From Selenomonadaceae bacterium UBA3796 (GTDB taxonomy: Bacteria; Bacillota; Negativicutes; Selenomonadales; Selenomonadaceae): DNA of 14,388 nucleotides. Location of the stretch: the NCBI GenBank assembly GCA_002369175.1, contig DFES01000153.1, positions 1-14,388 on the forward strand, given 5' to 3'. The notes under the pieces were generated by a model. It searched no databases. It was not told the DNA's origin and saw only the letters and a program-made list of their open reading frames with translations. This document shows, piece after piece, positions 1 through 6,609 of this stretch; position 1 is the stretch's first letter, and each line of letters opens with the position of its first letter. A program made the translations under genes and the position numbers.

Positions 1-506
1 TTCTCAGGGTGCATCACATTGCTTGTCCCCAGGGACTCAGCATGTTCGCCAGGGGGGTTCTTACCGTGGAGGGGGTCATGCGCCTCTGCTGTCCCAAGGT
101 GAGCTTTGTGGAGATTTTCGCCCGCAGTCTTTCCCTCGATTTTCAGAGAAATTTTCGCTGGAAGGATGAGCTTGAAAAGGCAAAGCGGGAAGGCTACCTG
201 CTTTTGCGCAAATCCATGCAGCTTCCCGAGCAGATTTCGGATATCATCAAGATGACCATGAGCGGGCAGACAAAGGTGAACCTCGATGTGACAGGCTCCG
301 AGGAGCCCCTTCGCCAGCTGGACAAGATGATCAACAAGATCATCCTTACCGTGCTTTGTGCGGCTCTGCTCCTGGGTTCCAGCACGATCTGCACGACGAA
401 TATGACACCGAAGATTATGGAGATTCCCTTTTTGGGATTTTTGGGCTATATGGCGGCACTGATCTTGAGCCTGCGCCTGATATGGGACATCAACAAGAAA
501 AAATGA
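1..506 (+). CDS. UbiB/AarF (ABC1) atypical kinase family protein, C-terminal part
   Basis: This is the 3' part of a gene that begins before the window; the frame is open to the left edge and stops with TGA at 504-506. The stretch LSMFARGVLTVEGVMR resembles the end of the ABC1/UbiB atypical kinase domain, where such proteins have a 'LxxLxRxLLTLEGV' segment. It is followed by a charged helical region and then two hydrophobic segments near the C-terminus (about IILTVLCAALLLGSS and FLGFLGYMAALILSLRLI), the usual two-helix membrane anchor of this family. UbiB-type proteins are membrane-bound ATP-dependent factors that support quinone or lipid metabolism; the kinase motifs themselves lie outside the window. 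The aroH ribosome site starts right after the stop, so the two genes are probably cotranscribed. The family call is fairly sure; the exact role is not. Confidence 0.75.
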   Translation, partial: LRVHHIACPQGLSMFARGVLTVEGVMRLCCPKVSFVEIFARSLSLDFQRNFRWKDELEKAKREGYLLLRKSMQLPEQISDIIKMTMSGQTKVNLDVTGSEEPLRQLDKMINKIILTVLCAALLLGSSTICTTNMTPKIMEIPFLGFLGYMAALILSLRLIWDINKKK

Positions 507-521
507 GGGAGGACCGGAACT

Positions 522-881
522 GTGCGAGGTGTACGCGGAGCAACCACTGTTGAAGAAAATACGAAAGAAGCTGTCTGGCAGGCAGCCAAGGAACTTGTGA
601 CCGCTATCCTGGAGCGCAACGGCTTTCAGCCGGAGGATATCGGGGCTGCGATTTTCAGCGCGACGGAGGATATCACAGCCGCATTTCCGACGACGGGGAT
701 GCGCCAGCTTCCGGGGATGGAGGCAGTTCCGCTTTTCGATGCCCGCCAGATGGATGTGGAGGGCAGTCTTTCCATGTGCATTCGCGTATTGCTCCTGACA
801 GACACGGAGAAATCCCAGAAGGAGATCGTCCACGTTTATCTACATGGCGCAAAGGCTTTGCGGCCGGATCTTTGCCGATGA
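522..881 (+). CDS. aroH: Chorismate mutase, monofunctional AroH type
   Basis: This 119-residue protein matches the length and pattern of the AroH-class chorismate mutases (trimeric, Bacillus subtilis type), which convert chorismate to prephenate for phenylalanine and tyrosine synthesis in the cytoplasm. Visible landmarks are the N-terminal RGVRGATTVEENT (Arg5 corresponds to the active-site Arg7 of B. subtilis), SATEDITAAFP at 46-56 (Phe55), CIRV at 86-89 (Arg88, equivalent to Arg90), HVYL at 104-107 (Tyr106) and LRPDL near the end (Arg114). The start is GTG at 522, with GGGAGG at 507-512 nine bases upstream. The position equivalent to the catalytic-site Glu78 is glutamine here (Gln76, CAG at 747-749), and Cys75 is replaced by Asp73. 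The stop overlaps the next gene's start as ATGA. Identity is clear; activity with the Gln is untested. Confidence 0.93.
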   Translation: MRGVRGATTVEENTKEAVWQAAKELVTAILERNGFQPEDIGAAIFSATEDITAAFPTTGMRQLPGMEAVPLFDARQMDVEGSLSMCIRVLLLTDTEKSQKEIVHVYLHGAKALRPDLCR

Positions 882-1666
882 TGAACGCAATCAGCACCAC
901 AGGCCGCAGGTTTCAACCGGAAAATGTCAGGCTGGCCCGGGAAATGGCAGAAAAGCTGGGAATTCCCTACGTTGCGCGCAACAGGGAATCCATGGAGGAA
1001 TTGCGGGAGGCGTATGCCTGCGAAAATATCCTCGTGGCGAAAAAAGGCCTTCTGGTTCTGGATACGCCGGAAGGGGAATTGTTCTTCCATCCGAATATGG
1101 CGCATTTGCGGCTGAAGAATCTTCGCATGGGCGAGGGCGACCATATGGTATCGGCCATGGCTCTTCGGGAGGGCATGACCGTCCTGGACTGTACACTGGG
1201 CTTCGGCGCGGACGCGATTGTGGCGAGTTATGCGGTGGGCTCTGGCGGCTCGGTGACGGGAGTGGAGGTCAATCCCTTGGTGGCCGCGGCAATCGGCTAT
1301 GGGCTTGGGCACAGTTTGGGGGACAATTATGACATGCATGAGGCCATGCGGAGGATCCGCGTGATTTCTGCGGATTACATGGACGTTCTTCGCGCTCGGT
1401 CGGATAAGTCCTTTGATGTTGTTTACTTCGACCCCATGTTTCGCCATCCTCTCATGGAGAGCGCCAACCTGAATCCCCTGCGCAGCGTGGCGGATCACCG
1501 GCCGGTAACCCCGGAGGCGATTGCCGAGGCGAGGCGCGTGGCTCGTCATCGGGTAGTCCTCAAGGAAAATAGCAGGAGTTTGGAATTTGCTCGTCTGGGC
1601 TTCACGAAAATGGCGGGGGGGCAGTACAGCAGGATCCGATACGGATATATGGACATGCGGGAGTGA
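878..1666 (+). CDS. Class I SAM-dependent methyltransferase, RsmJ-like family
   Basis: This 262-residue protein has a Rossmann methyltransferase core: motif I LDCTLGFGADA at about 103-113, an acidic ribose-binding residue in GVEVNP (Glu130), and VVYFDPMFRHP at about 181-191. The 'D(A/C)TxGxGxDA' and 'V(V/I)YxDPMF' pair is characteristic of the RsmJ family, whose E. coli member methylates a guanine in 16S rRNA. Here the protein has a longer N-terminal region (about 100 residues) before the core, so the substrate cannot be assigned. I chose ATG 878, which gives a 4-base ATGA overlap with aroH; ATG 881 follows immediately and is equally possible. There is no clear Shine-Dalgarno sequence, so translation is probably coupled to aroH. 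The family fold is certain, the RsmJ relation likely, the target unknown. Confidence 0.8.
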   Translation: MMNAISTTGRRFQPENVRLAREMAEKLGIPYVARNRESMEELREAYACENILVAKKGLLVLDTPEGELFFHPNMAHLRLKNLRMGEGDHMVSAMALREGMTVLDCTLGFGADAIVASYAVGSGGSVTGVEVNPLVAAAIGYGLGHSLGDNYDMHEAMRRIRVISADYMDVLRARSDKSFDVVYFDPMFRHPLMESANLNPLRSVADHRPVTPEAIAEARRVARHRVVLKENSRSLEFARLGFTKMAGGQYSRIRYGYMDMRE

Positions 1667-1699
1667 ATGTTATCATCCTGTTCCATGAGTTTTTAACAA

Positions 1700-1739
1700 A
1701 TAAGGGCTTTCAGAGAGTGGATTCTCTGAAAGCCCTTAT
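1700..1739. terminator. Bidirectional hairpin between convergent genes
   Basis: A perfect 17-bp inverted repeat (1700-1716 with 1723-1739) with a 6-base loop lies between the end of the methyltransferase gene and the end of serC, which converge here. The flanks are only moderately T-rich (TATATTT after the stem on the plus strand, TTTGTTAAAAA on the minus strand). It probably terminates both transcripts. Confidence 0.85.
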
Positions 1740-1766
1740 ATTTCGCCCAAGGTTCCGTTTGTCCGG

Positions 1767-2858
1767 TTATCCGTTTGCCTTGCGGAACTTCTCCATGAAG
1801 TCGGCAAGCGCTACGCAGCCCTCGTAAGGCATGGCGTTGTAGATGGAAGCGCGCATACCGCCGACGGAACGGTGTCCCTTGACGCCGCTGAGTTTGTTTT
1901 CCAATGCCTCGGCGACGAATTTTTTCTCCAAGTCCTCGCTGGGCAGGCGGAAGGTGACGTTCATCAGGGAGCGGCTGTCTTTGTCAGCATGGCCTTTGTA
2001 GAAGCCGTTGGAGTTGTCAATGGCATCGTAGACCAGTTTTGCCTTCTTCCTGTTGCGTTCCTCCATGGCGGAGAGGCCACCTTGAGCCTTGATCCACGCA
2101 GCGACCTTGCCCACCATGTAAATGCAGAAGGCAGGCGGGGTGTTATAGAGAGAGTTCTTGCTGTAGAAGGTACTGTAGCGCAGCATGGTGGGAATGGTTT
2201 TGGGACTGTTTTCCAGCATGCTCTTTTTCGCCACGACGAGGACAACACCTGCAGGTCCAAGGTTCTTTTGAACGCCTGCATAGATGAAATCGAACTTCTT
2301 GAAGTCCACGGGGCGGGAGAGCATGTCGGAAGACATGTCGGCAATGAGGGGGACGCCCTTGGTATCCGGAACGTAGTGGAACTCTGTGCCGTAAATGGTA
2401 TTGTTGTAGCAGAGATGCAGATAAGCTGCGTCAGGATGGATGTTCAATTCCTCCTGGGTGGGAATGTGGCGGAAGTCCACCTCCTTGCTGGAGGCAGCAA
2501 TCTCTCCCACACCCAGAAGCTCTGCCTCCTGATAGGCTTTCGATGCGAAGCTCCCCGAAAGGACATAGCTGCCCGGGTGCTCCTTTGAGGCGAAATTCAT
2601 GGGAATCATGGCGAACTGCTGGCTGGCGCCTCCCTGACAGAAGAGGACCTCATAGTCATCCCCAAGTCCCATGAGCTCCTTGATGTCATCTTTGGTTTGG
2701 TTATGCACCTCATCGTACTGCTTGGCGCGGTGGCTGATTTCAAGGATGGACATGCCGCTGTCCCGGAAATTCAGGAATTCTGCCTGGGCTTCCTTCAAGA
2801 CCTCCAAGGGGAGTGTAGCGGGTCCGGGATTGAAATTGTATACGCGATTTGCTTCCAA
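1767..2858 (-). CDS. serC: Phosphoserine aminotransferase
   Basis: SerC is the PLP-dependent enzyme that converts 3-phosphohydroxypyruvate and glutamate to phosphoserine and 2-oxoglutarate, the second step of serine synthesis; it can also act in pyridoxal phosphate synthesis in some bacteria. The 363-residue length is normal. The N-terminus VYNFNPGPATLP, the segment LFCQGGASQQFAMIP at about 72-86, and the Schiff-base lysine in YAGVQKNLGPAG (Lys198, same number as in E. coli) identify it. The start is TTG at 2856-2858, fixed by AGGAGG eight bases upstream. It is divergent from serA, the first enzyme of the same pathway, and ends at a hairpin shared with the methyltransferase gene. No defect seen. 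Confidence 0.97.
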   Translation of the reverse strand: MEANRVYNFNPGPATLPLEVLKEAQAEFLNFRDSGMSILEISHRAKQYDEVHNQTKDDIKELMGLGDDYEVLFCQGGASQQFAMIPMNFASKEHPGSYVLSGSFASKAYQEAELLGVGEIAASSKEVDFRHIPTQEELNIHPDAAYLHLCYNNTIYGTEFHYVPDTKGVPLIADMSSDMLSRPVDFKKFDFIYAGVQKNLGPAGVVLVVAKKSMLENSPKTIPTMLRYSTFYSKNSLYNTPPAFCIYMVGKVAAWIKAQGGLSAMEERNRKKAKLVYDAIDNSNGFYKGHADKDSRSLMNVTFRLPSEDLEKKFVAEALENKLSGVKGHRSVGGMRASIYNAMPYEGCVALADFMEKFRKANG

Positions 2859-2866
2859 AGCGAAAA

Positions 2867-2872
2867 CCTCCT
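2867..2872 (-). promoter_or_regulatory. Shine-Dalgarno site setting the TTG start of serC
   Basis: CCTCCT on the plus strand reads AGGAGG for serC. It lies eight bases from the TTG at 2856-2858, which supports that rare start codon; no ATG or GTG in frame sits at a better distance. Confidence 0.8.
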
Positions 2873-2898
2873 ATGACAGATGGATAAAGTCTGACTAT

Positions 2899-2927
2899 AT
2901 TCTAGCTTGAAACCATAGGAAAAGCAA
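2899..2927 (-). promoter_or_regulatory. Probable sigma-70 promoter for serC
   Basis: Read on the minus strand, TTGCTT (2922-2927) and TAGAAT (2899-2904) are separated by 17 bases. This places the transcription start about 30 bases before the serC start codon. The -35 box is imperfect, so this is a prediction from sequence only. Confidence 0.5.
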
Positions 2928-2935
2928 GCAGGAAG

Positions 2936-2944
2936 TGGTATAAT
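2936..2944 (+). promoter_or_regulatory. Probable extended -10 promoter for serA
   Basis: TGGTATAAT is a full TGn extended -10 element with a perfect TATAAT at 2939-2944. No good -35 hexamer lies 17 bases upstream (TAGGAA), which is common for extended -10 promoters. Transcription would begin near 2951, giving a leader of about 120 bases before serA. Confidence 0.6.
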
Positions 2945-2951
2945 GTAGACG

Positions 2952-3045
2952 ATTCGCGTTATTGTGCTCATGAGCAGGGAGTTTTTCCTGCCCGTACATA
3001 CCGCGGACGATTTGTAGCGAAATGAAAATTTCATTGCTCGCGAAT
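2952..3045 (+). other. Candidate structured 5' leader of serA
   Basis: Within the predicted serA leader, ATTCGCG (2952-2958) can pair with CGCGAAT (3039-3045). It would enclose two hairpins: GCAGG with CCTGC (2974-2978 with 2987-2991, plus two weaker pairs) and AGC..AATGAAA with TTTCATT.GCT (3016-3027 with 3029-3038, with a 2-base bulge). A 10-bp palindrome GCTCATGAGC at 2966-2975 overlaps the first hairpin. The arrangement resembles a three-way junction ending 12 bases before the serA ribosome site. It matches no riboswitch I know. It could also be a set of DNA operator sites for serC/serA. Confidence 0.35.
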
Positions 3046-3073
3046 ATAGGAGAATGCAGGAGGAGAGGCACTT

Positions 3074-4657
3074 ATGAAGGTTTTGGCAGCAGATGGCATT
3101 TCAACGAAGGGAATAGAGCTCTTGCAGAAGGAGTTCGAGGTTGTTGTAAAGGAAAAAATTTCCCATGAGGAACTTTTGGAGATCATTCCGGAATTTGATG
3201 CACTCATGGTGCGCTCGGCCTCCAAAGTGACAGCAGATGTCATCCAGCGGGCGGAAAAACTCAAGATCATCGGCAGAGCCGGTGTCGGTGTGGATAATAT
3301 TGATATCCCGGCGGCAACCGCCAAGGGAATCATTGTCATCAACTCTCCCGGCGGCAATACCATTGCCGCTACGGAGCACACCATGGCCATGATGCTCGCC
3401 ATGTCCCGCAATATTCCCATTGCCAACGAGACGGTCCAGAAGGGGGAATGGAACAGGAAGCAGTATGTGGGCGTGGAGCTCAGAGGCAAAACCCTGGGCG
3501 TAATCGGCATGGGCCGCATCGGCAGCGGCGTGGCGAAGCGGGCGCTGGCCTTTGATATGAACGTGATCGCTTATGATCCCTACATCAATGAAGAACGGGC
3601 AAAAAATCTCGGCGTCACGGTCGGCACCTTGGATGAGGTCATAGCAAAAGCGGACTTCATCACGGTTCATATGCCCTTGACACCTGAGACGAAGGGCATG
3701 ATTTCCATGCAACAGATGAAGAAGATGAAAAAGGGCGTGCGCTTGGTGAACTGCGCTCGCGGGGGCATTATTGACGAAGCGGATTTGGCGCAGGCAGTGA
3801 AGGAAGGTATTGTGGCAGGCGCCGCCATCGACGTGTTCGTCAACGAACCCATACCTGCGGATCATCCCCTGCTTGGCGTACCCGGGATTGTGCTCACCCC
3901 CCATCTTGGCGCATCCACCGTGGAGGCTCAGATCGGCGTTTCCGTGGATGTTTCCGAGGGAATCCTTGCGGCTCTCAAGGGCGAGCCCGTGGCAACGGCA
4001 GTGAATATGGCTCCGGTTTCCCCGCAGGTCATGAAGGTCATCGCTCCATACCTCACACTGGCGGAGCGCCTGGGGTGCACAGTCTGCTCCCTCGCGGAAG
4101 GCCCCATCAAGCGGGTGGAAATCACCTACAATGGCGAGATAACGGAAGTCAACACGGGACTGCTTTCCACTGCCATCATCAAGGGCATGCTGAATCCCAT
4201 CATGGAGAGTGAAGTCAATTACGTTAATGCGCCGGGCTTTGCAAAGGAGCGCAATATCAAGATCATTGAGACCAAAAGCAAGGAAGCGGAGAATTTCGCA
4301 AATCTCATTACGGTCAGGGCAATGTCCGAGGACAAGGAAGTGGCGGTAGAGGGCACTCTTTTCGGCGATGAAGGCCGCATCGTCCGCATCAACAAATTCC
4401 GCGTGGATGTGGATCCCCATGCCCGCATCCTCATCTGCCCGCATATCAACCGTCCCGGTATCATCGGCAAGGTGGGCTCCATCATGGGGGCAGCGGACAT
4501 CAACATTTCCGGCATGCAGGTGGGCAAGGCCGATGTGGAGGGAACGAATCTCATGGTTCTCAGCATTGACAATGACATTCCGTCGGATGTCCTTGCGAAG
4601 GTCAAAGAAGTGGATGGAATATTCGATGCGAAACTTGTCAATTTTTATGCGATTTGA
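3074..4657 (+). CDS. serA: D-3-phosphoglycerate dehydrogenase
   Basis: SerA oxidises 3-phosphoglycerate to 3-phosphohydroxypyruvate with NAD+, the first committed step of serine synthesis. The 527 residues fit the long bacterial form: a substrate/nucleotide-binding catalytic part (about 1-310) with the NAD motif GMGRIG at 145-150, catalytic Arg229 in NCARGG, Glu258 in VNEPIP and His277 in TPHLGAST; then an intervening domain (about 315-445) and a C-terminal ACT domain (from about 451, ILICPHINRPGIIGKVG). The ACT domain usually gives serine feedback control. The start is ATG 3074, with AGGAGG at 3058-3063. It diverges from serC and may be regulated through the leader or shared intergenic region. 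All key residues are present. Confidence 0.98.
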   Translation: MKVLAADGISTKGIELLQKEFEVVVKEKISHEELLEIIPEFDALMVRSASKVTADVIQRAEKLKIIGRAGVGVDNIDIPAATAKGIIVINSPGGNTIAATEHTMAMMLAMSRNIPIANETVQKGEWNRKQYVGVELRGKTLGVIGMGRIGSGVAKRALAFDMNVIAYDPYINEERAKNLGVTVGTLDEVIAKADFITVHMPLTPETKGMISMQQMKKMKKGVRLVNCARGGIIDEADLAQAVKEGIVAGAAIDVFVNEPIPADHPLLGVPGIVLTPHLGASTVEAQIGVSVDVSEGILAALKGEPVATAVNMAPVSPQVMKVIAPYLTLAERLGCTVCSLAEGPIKRVEITYNGEITEVNTGLLSTAIIKGMLNPIMESEVNYVNAPGFAKERNIKIIETKSKEAENFANLITVRAMSEDKEVAVEGTLFGDEGRIVRINKFRVDVDPHARILICPHINRPGIIGKVGSIMGAADINISGMQVGKADVEGTNLMVLSIDNDIPSDVLAKVKEVDGIFDAKLVNFYAI

Positions 4658-4677
4658 TGATTTGTTGATTTGATGAT
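4651..4677 (+). repeat. Short direct repeat over the serA stop codon
   Basis: GATTTGATGAT occurs at 4651-4661 and again at 4667-4677, a 16-base period. The first copy contains the serA stop TGA (4655-4657). It looks like a small slippage duplication just after the gene; no function is evident. Confidence 0.6.
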
Positions 4678-4686
4678 GGATTGAAA

Positions 4687-4716
4687 GAAGAGGTGGGATT
4701 AGCGTCCCACCTCTTC
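4687..4716. terminator. Bidirectional hairpin between serA and the DUF4127 gene
   Basis: A perfect 12-bp stem (4687-4698 with 4705-4716) and 6-base loop lie between two convergent genes. The loop contains the TAA stop of the minus-strand DUF4127 gene (4699-4701), so that gene's last codons form one arm. T-tracts on both sides are weak (TTTCAATCC on the minus strand), so termination efficiency is uncertain. Confidence 0.75.
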
Positions 4717-6378
4717 CAGTTGTATATGGCTTTGCAGATGAATTTCGAAAGTGCGGGGCCACGGATAGCTCATATCGGCAGTCAGATGGCGGATTCGGAT
4801 GCGCGTTTCTCCATCCGGGACAGCAAGGGGGATGGGCTGGCGGAAGGCTTTCGTTTCAGCGTAGGAGGCGATGCGTTCCTTCATGGCATATTGCAGCATG
4901 GCATTGGCCCAGCGAAAATTGTGTTCCAGGTCGAGATCGGCGGTGTTGATATAACCCTCCTTAATAAGAGCGGCGTTTACGAGGTCAATGACATCCTTGA
5001 GGTAAAAGGCATCCTCCAGCATGCGGTTTTGCAGGAAGGTGAGATTTGCAGCGTAGAGGCGGAAGGCATCTCCGCGGGTCTGTAGGCGTTTTTTCTGCGC
5101 CGTGAAGAGAAGGCTCTGGGCGAGAGCCGTGCCGATGGAATTGCTGGTGGTGTTCCAGCCCGCATAAGCGATGAGGGAATTTATGGGGTAGTCTTCCCGA
5201 ATGAGCAGGGGAAGCAGGATTTCCGATTCCTGGAAGTGCTTGCTGAGATCCACCAGGGCGATGGGATGGTGTTGTTCTTCAAGGTACCTGAGACGGTTCA
5301 GGGAGCGCCTCCTGCTGCCCAGAGTGTCCTCCTGGCTGTCGTTCGTGGAGATGAAGAGGGTGAAATCCGCTTCCTCCGGTGAGGAAGCCAAAGGTACGCC
5401 CAGCATCCGCAGTTTTTCTTCGGCAGTGGCTCCGGTGGAAACGGCCATGTAGGGCATAATGCGGTCTCTCGCGGAGGCATCGTTGTATTCCAGGAAGATG
5501 CGGGGGCAGACCTTCGTTTCTCTGAGCTTGATTTCTGCCAGGAGGGTCAGGGCAATCTCATCAGCGCCATGGGTGAGGAATACCTGCTCTTCCGGAATTT
5601 CATGTTCTTTGAGGTACTGGCGCAGGCCTTCCTTCTCGATGTTGGGGATGCTGTAGGCTTCCCCGTCGTCCTGACCAAGAATGAGACGCGTGAGGATGCC
5701 CTTTCTCGCAAGCTGTGCCAATTCCTGGTTGAGGGCGGTATTTTTATGGAAATGGGAAAGGTATTTTGCCATGCTTTCCGCCGGGATTTTCGCCTGGAGT
5801 TCCGCAAGGGCTGTTTCATCCACAAAGATGCCGCTGGCTTTTTTCCCCATGAGACGGGAGTATTCCATGAGCCAGCGCCTCTCATAGTATCCATCGATGG
5901 TGTCCTGGGGCGTAAGGCGTGGCAGGATGCTGAAGGCATAAATCGGAATCTCCGGATGCTCGCTGCGGAGTTCTTCGAGAAACCTCAGAAGGGAGGAAAC
6001 TTCCTCCGGGGAGGCATCTTTTTCCCGTGCTGCCAGAAGTCCGCCGTAAAGGAGCTGATCAATGGAGAGAATGAGGGCATGGGAGTCCTTTGCATTGTTC
6101 CGGATCCATGTTTTCAGGGCAGCGGTATCTCCCGGAAGGGAGTAATAGTCCTGGATATCCGAAGGCGGTGCTGTGATCTCGTAGCCGGCAATCCTTCCCA
6201 TGTCCATGACGAATTGGCGGCAGGGAGGGCGTCCGTCCAGGGGAACGAGGAGGATTTTTTCCCCGGGGGAATCCTCGCGGGGGATGGGACGGGATGGCCA
6301 GTCGGGATGGAGAACGAGATGATAATAGGACAGCAGCGCCAGGATGCAGAGCAGCAGGGCAGTCATTCTCTTTTTCAT
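4699..6378 (-). CDS. DUF4127 family protein, membrane-anchored or exported
   Basis: I recognise this as a DUF4127 protein, a family without an established function. From the chosen ATG it has 559 residues. It opens with MKKR and a hydrophobic stretch (about 7-23), an uncleaved anchor or signal peptide placing the rest outside the cytoplasmic membrane. Family-like segments follow: LLVPLDGRPP at about 43-52, LILSIDQLLYGGLLAAR at 102-118, ILGQDDGE near 233-240, THGADE at 269-274 and AYAGWNTTSNSIG at 404-416. The conserved Asp, His and Asn residues suggest an enzyme, but I do not assign a reaction. AGGAGG at 6384-6389 lies five bases before ATG 6378; a GTG at 6384 overlaps that site and is unlikely to be the start. 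It stands alone, convergent with serA. Confidence 0.85.
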   Translation of the reverse strand: MKKRMTALLLCILALLSYYHLVLHPDWPSRPIPREDSPGEKILLVPLDGRPPCRQFVMDMGRIAGYEITAPPSDIQDYYSLPGDTAALKTWIRNNAKDSHALILSIDQLLYGGLLAAREKDASPEEVSSLLRFLEELRSEHPEIPIYAFSILPRLTPQDTIDGYYERRWLMEYSRLMGKKASGIFVDETALAELQAKIPAESMAKYLSHFHKNTALNQELAQLARKGILTRLILGQDDGEAYSIPNIEKEGLRQYLKEHEIPEEQVFLTHGADEIALTLLAEIKLRETKVCPRIFLEYNDASARDRIMPYMAVSTGATAEEKLRMLGVPLASSPEEADFTLFISTNDSQEDTLGSRRRSLNRLRYLEEQHHPIALVDLSKHFQESEILLPLLIREDYPINSLIAYAGWNTTSNSIGTALAQSLLFTAQKKRLQTRGDAFRLYAANLTFLQNRMLEDAFYLKDVIDLVNAALIKEGYINTADLDLEHNFRWANAMLQYAMKERIASYAETKAFRQPIPLAVPDGETRIRIRHLTADMSYPWPRTFEIHLQSHIQLEEVGR

Positions 6379-6383
6379 GGACA

Positions 6384-6389
6384 CCTCCT
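6384..6389 (-). promoter_or_regulatory. Shine-Dalgarno site deciding the DUF4127 start
   Basis: CCTCCT on the plus strand reads AGGAGG for the minus-strand gene. It overlaps the upstream in-frame GTG (6382-6384) and sits five bases from ATG 6376-6378, so the ATG is the likely start. Confidence 0.75.
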
Positions 6390-6417
6390 GTGGGTATCAT
6401 GCTGAGGGATATTTTTT

Positions 6418-6533
6418 TCTATACTGGCGAACAGTAAAATTTACTAACGAGTTGCAAATCATTCGCGGTATATGCAGAATCCGTAAATATTTCCCTGCAC
6501 TTCGCTTGGTAAATATGAACGGATTCTAGTATA
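6418..6533 (+). repeat. 116-bp structured repeat, copy 1 (MITE-like)
   Basis: This segment matches 10563-10678 at 111 of 116 positions with no gaps, in the same orientation. It begins TCTATACTGG and ends CTAGTATA, so TATACT near one end and AGTATA at the other form a 6-bp terminal inverted repeat. The left half can pair as TATAC/GTATA plus GCGAA/TTCGC (6420-6431 with 6462-6472) around an AGTAAA-A-TTTACT palindrome. The right half is a hairpin, AGAATCCGT (6476-6484) with ACGGATTCT (6519-6527) and ATATTT with AAATAT, split by a 2-base mismatch, with an 18-base loop. It lies between the DUF4127 gene and rsmD, just upstream of a predicted rsmD promoter. No transposase is present. Confidence 0.9.
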
Positions 6534-6547
6534 TTATAACATATAGG

Positions 6548-6576
6548 TTCACGAAAAGAAAAAAGTGTGGTAGAAT
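6548..6576 (+). promoter_or_regulatory. Probable promoter for the rsmD operon
   Basis: TTCACG (6548-6553) and TAGAAT (6571-6576) are 17 bases apart, with a TGn extension (TGG) directly before the -10. The predicted start is about 27 bases before rsmD. It lies just after repeat copy 1. Confidence 0.55.
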
Positions 6577-6609
6577 GGGAATGCTGAATCTGTTTTTGGG
6601 GTGGGGAAT

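Noticed and set aside
1872..2588. 238-codon open frame on the plus strand over serC
   Set aside because: serC on the minus strand has all family motifs and a proper ribosome site; the plus frame has neither.
2994..3006. GTACATACCGCGG resembles the T-box GGTACCGCG element
   Set aside because: The core does not match, there is no specifier stem or terminator/antiterminator pair, and the leader is too short.
3101..4762. Very long open frame antisense to serA (minus strand)
   Set aside because: Its product is rich in His, Arg and Cys with no family sequence, and it lies over a clearly functional serA. It is a mirror of serA codon usage.
6418..6529. Short peptide encoded by the repeat (both copies are open in the same frame)
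   Set aside because: There is no ribosome site or start inside the element, two of the five differences change residues and one makes a stop, and the hairpin structure explains the conservation better.
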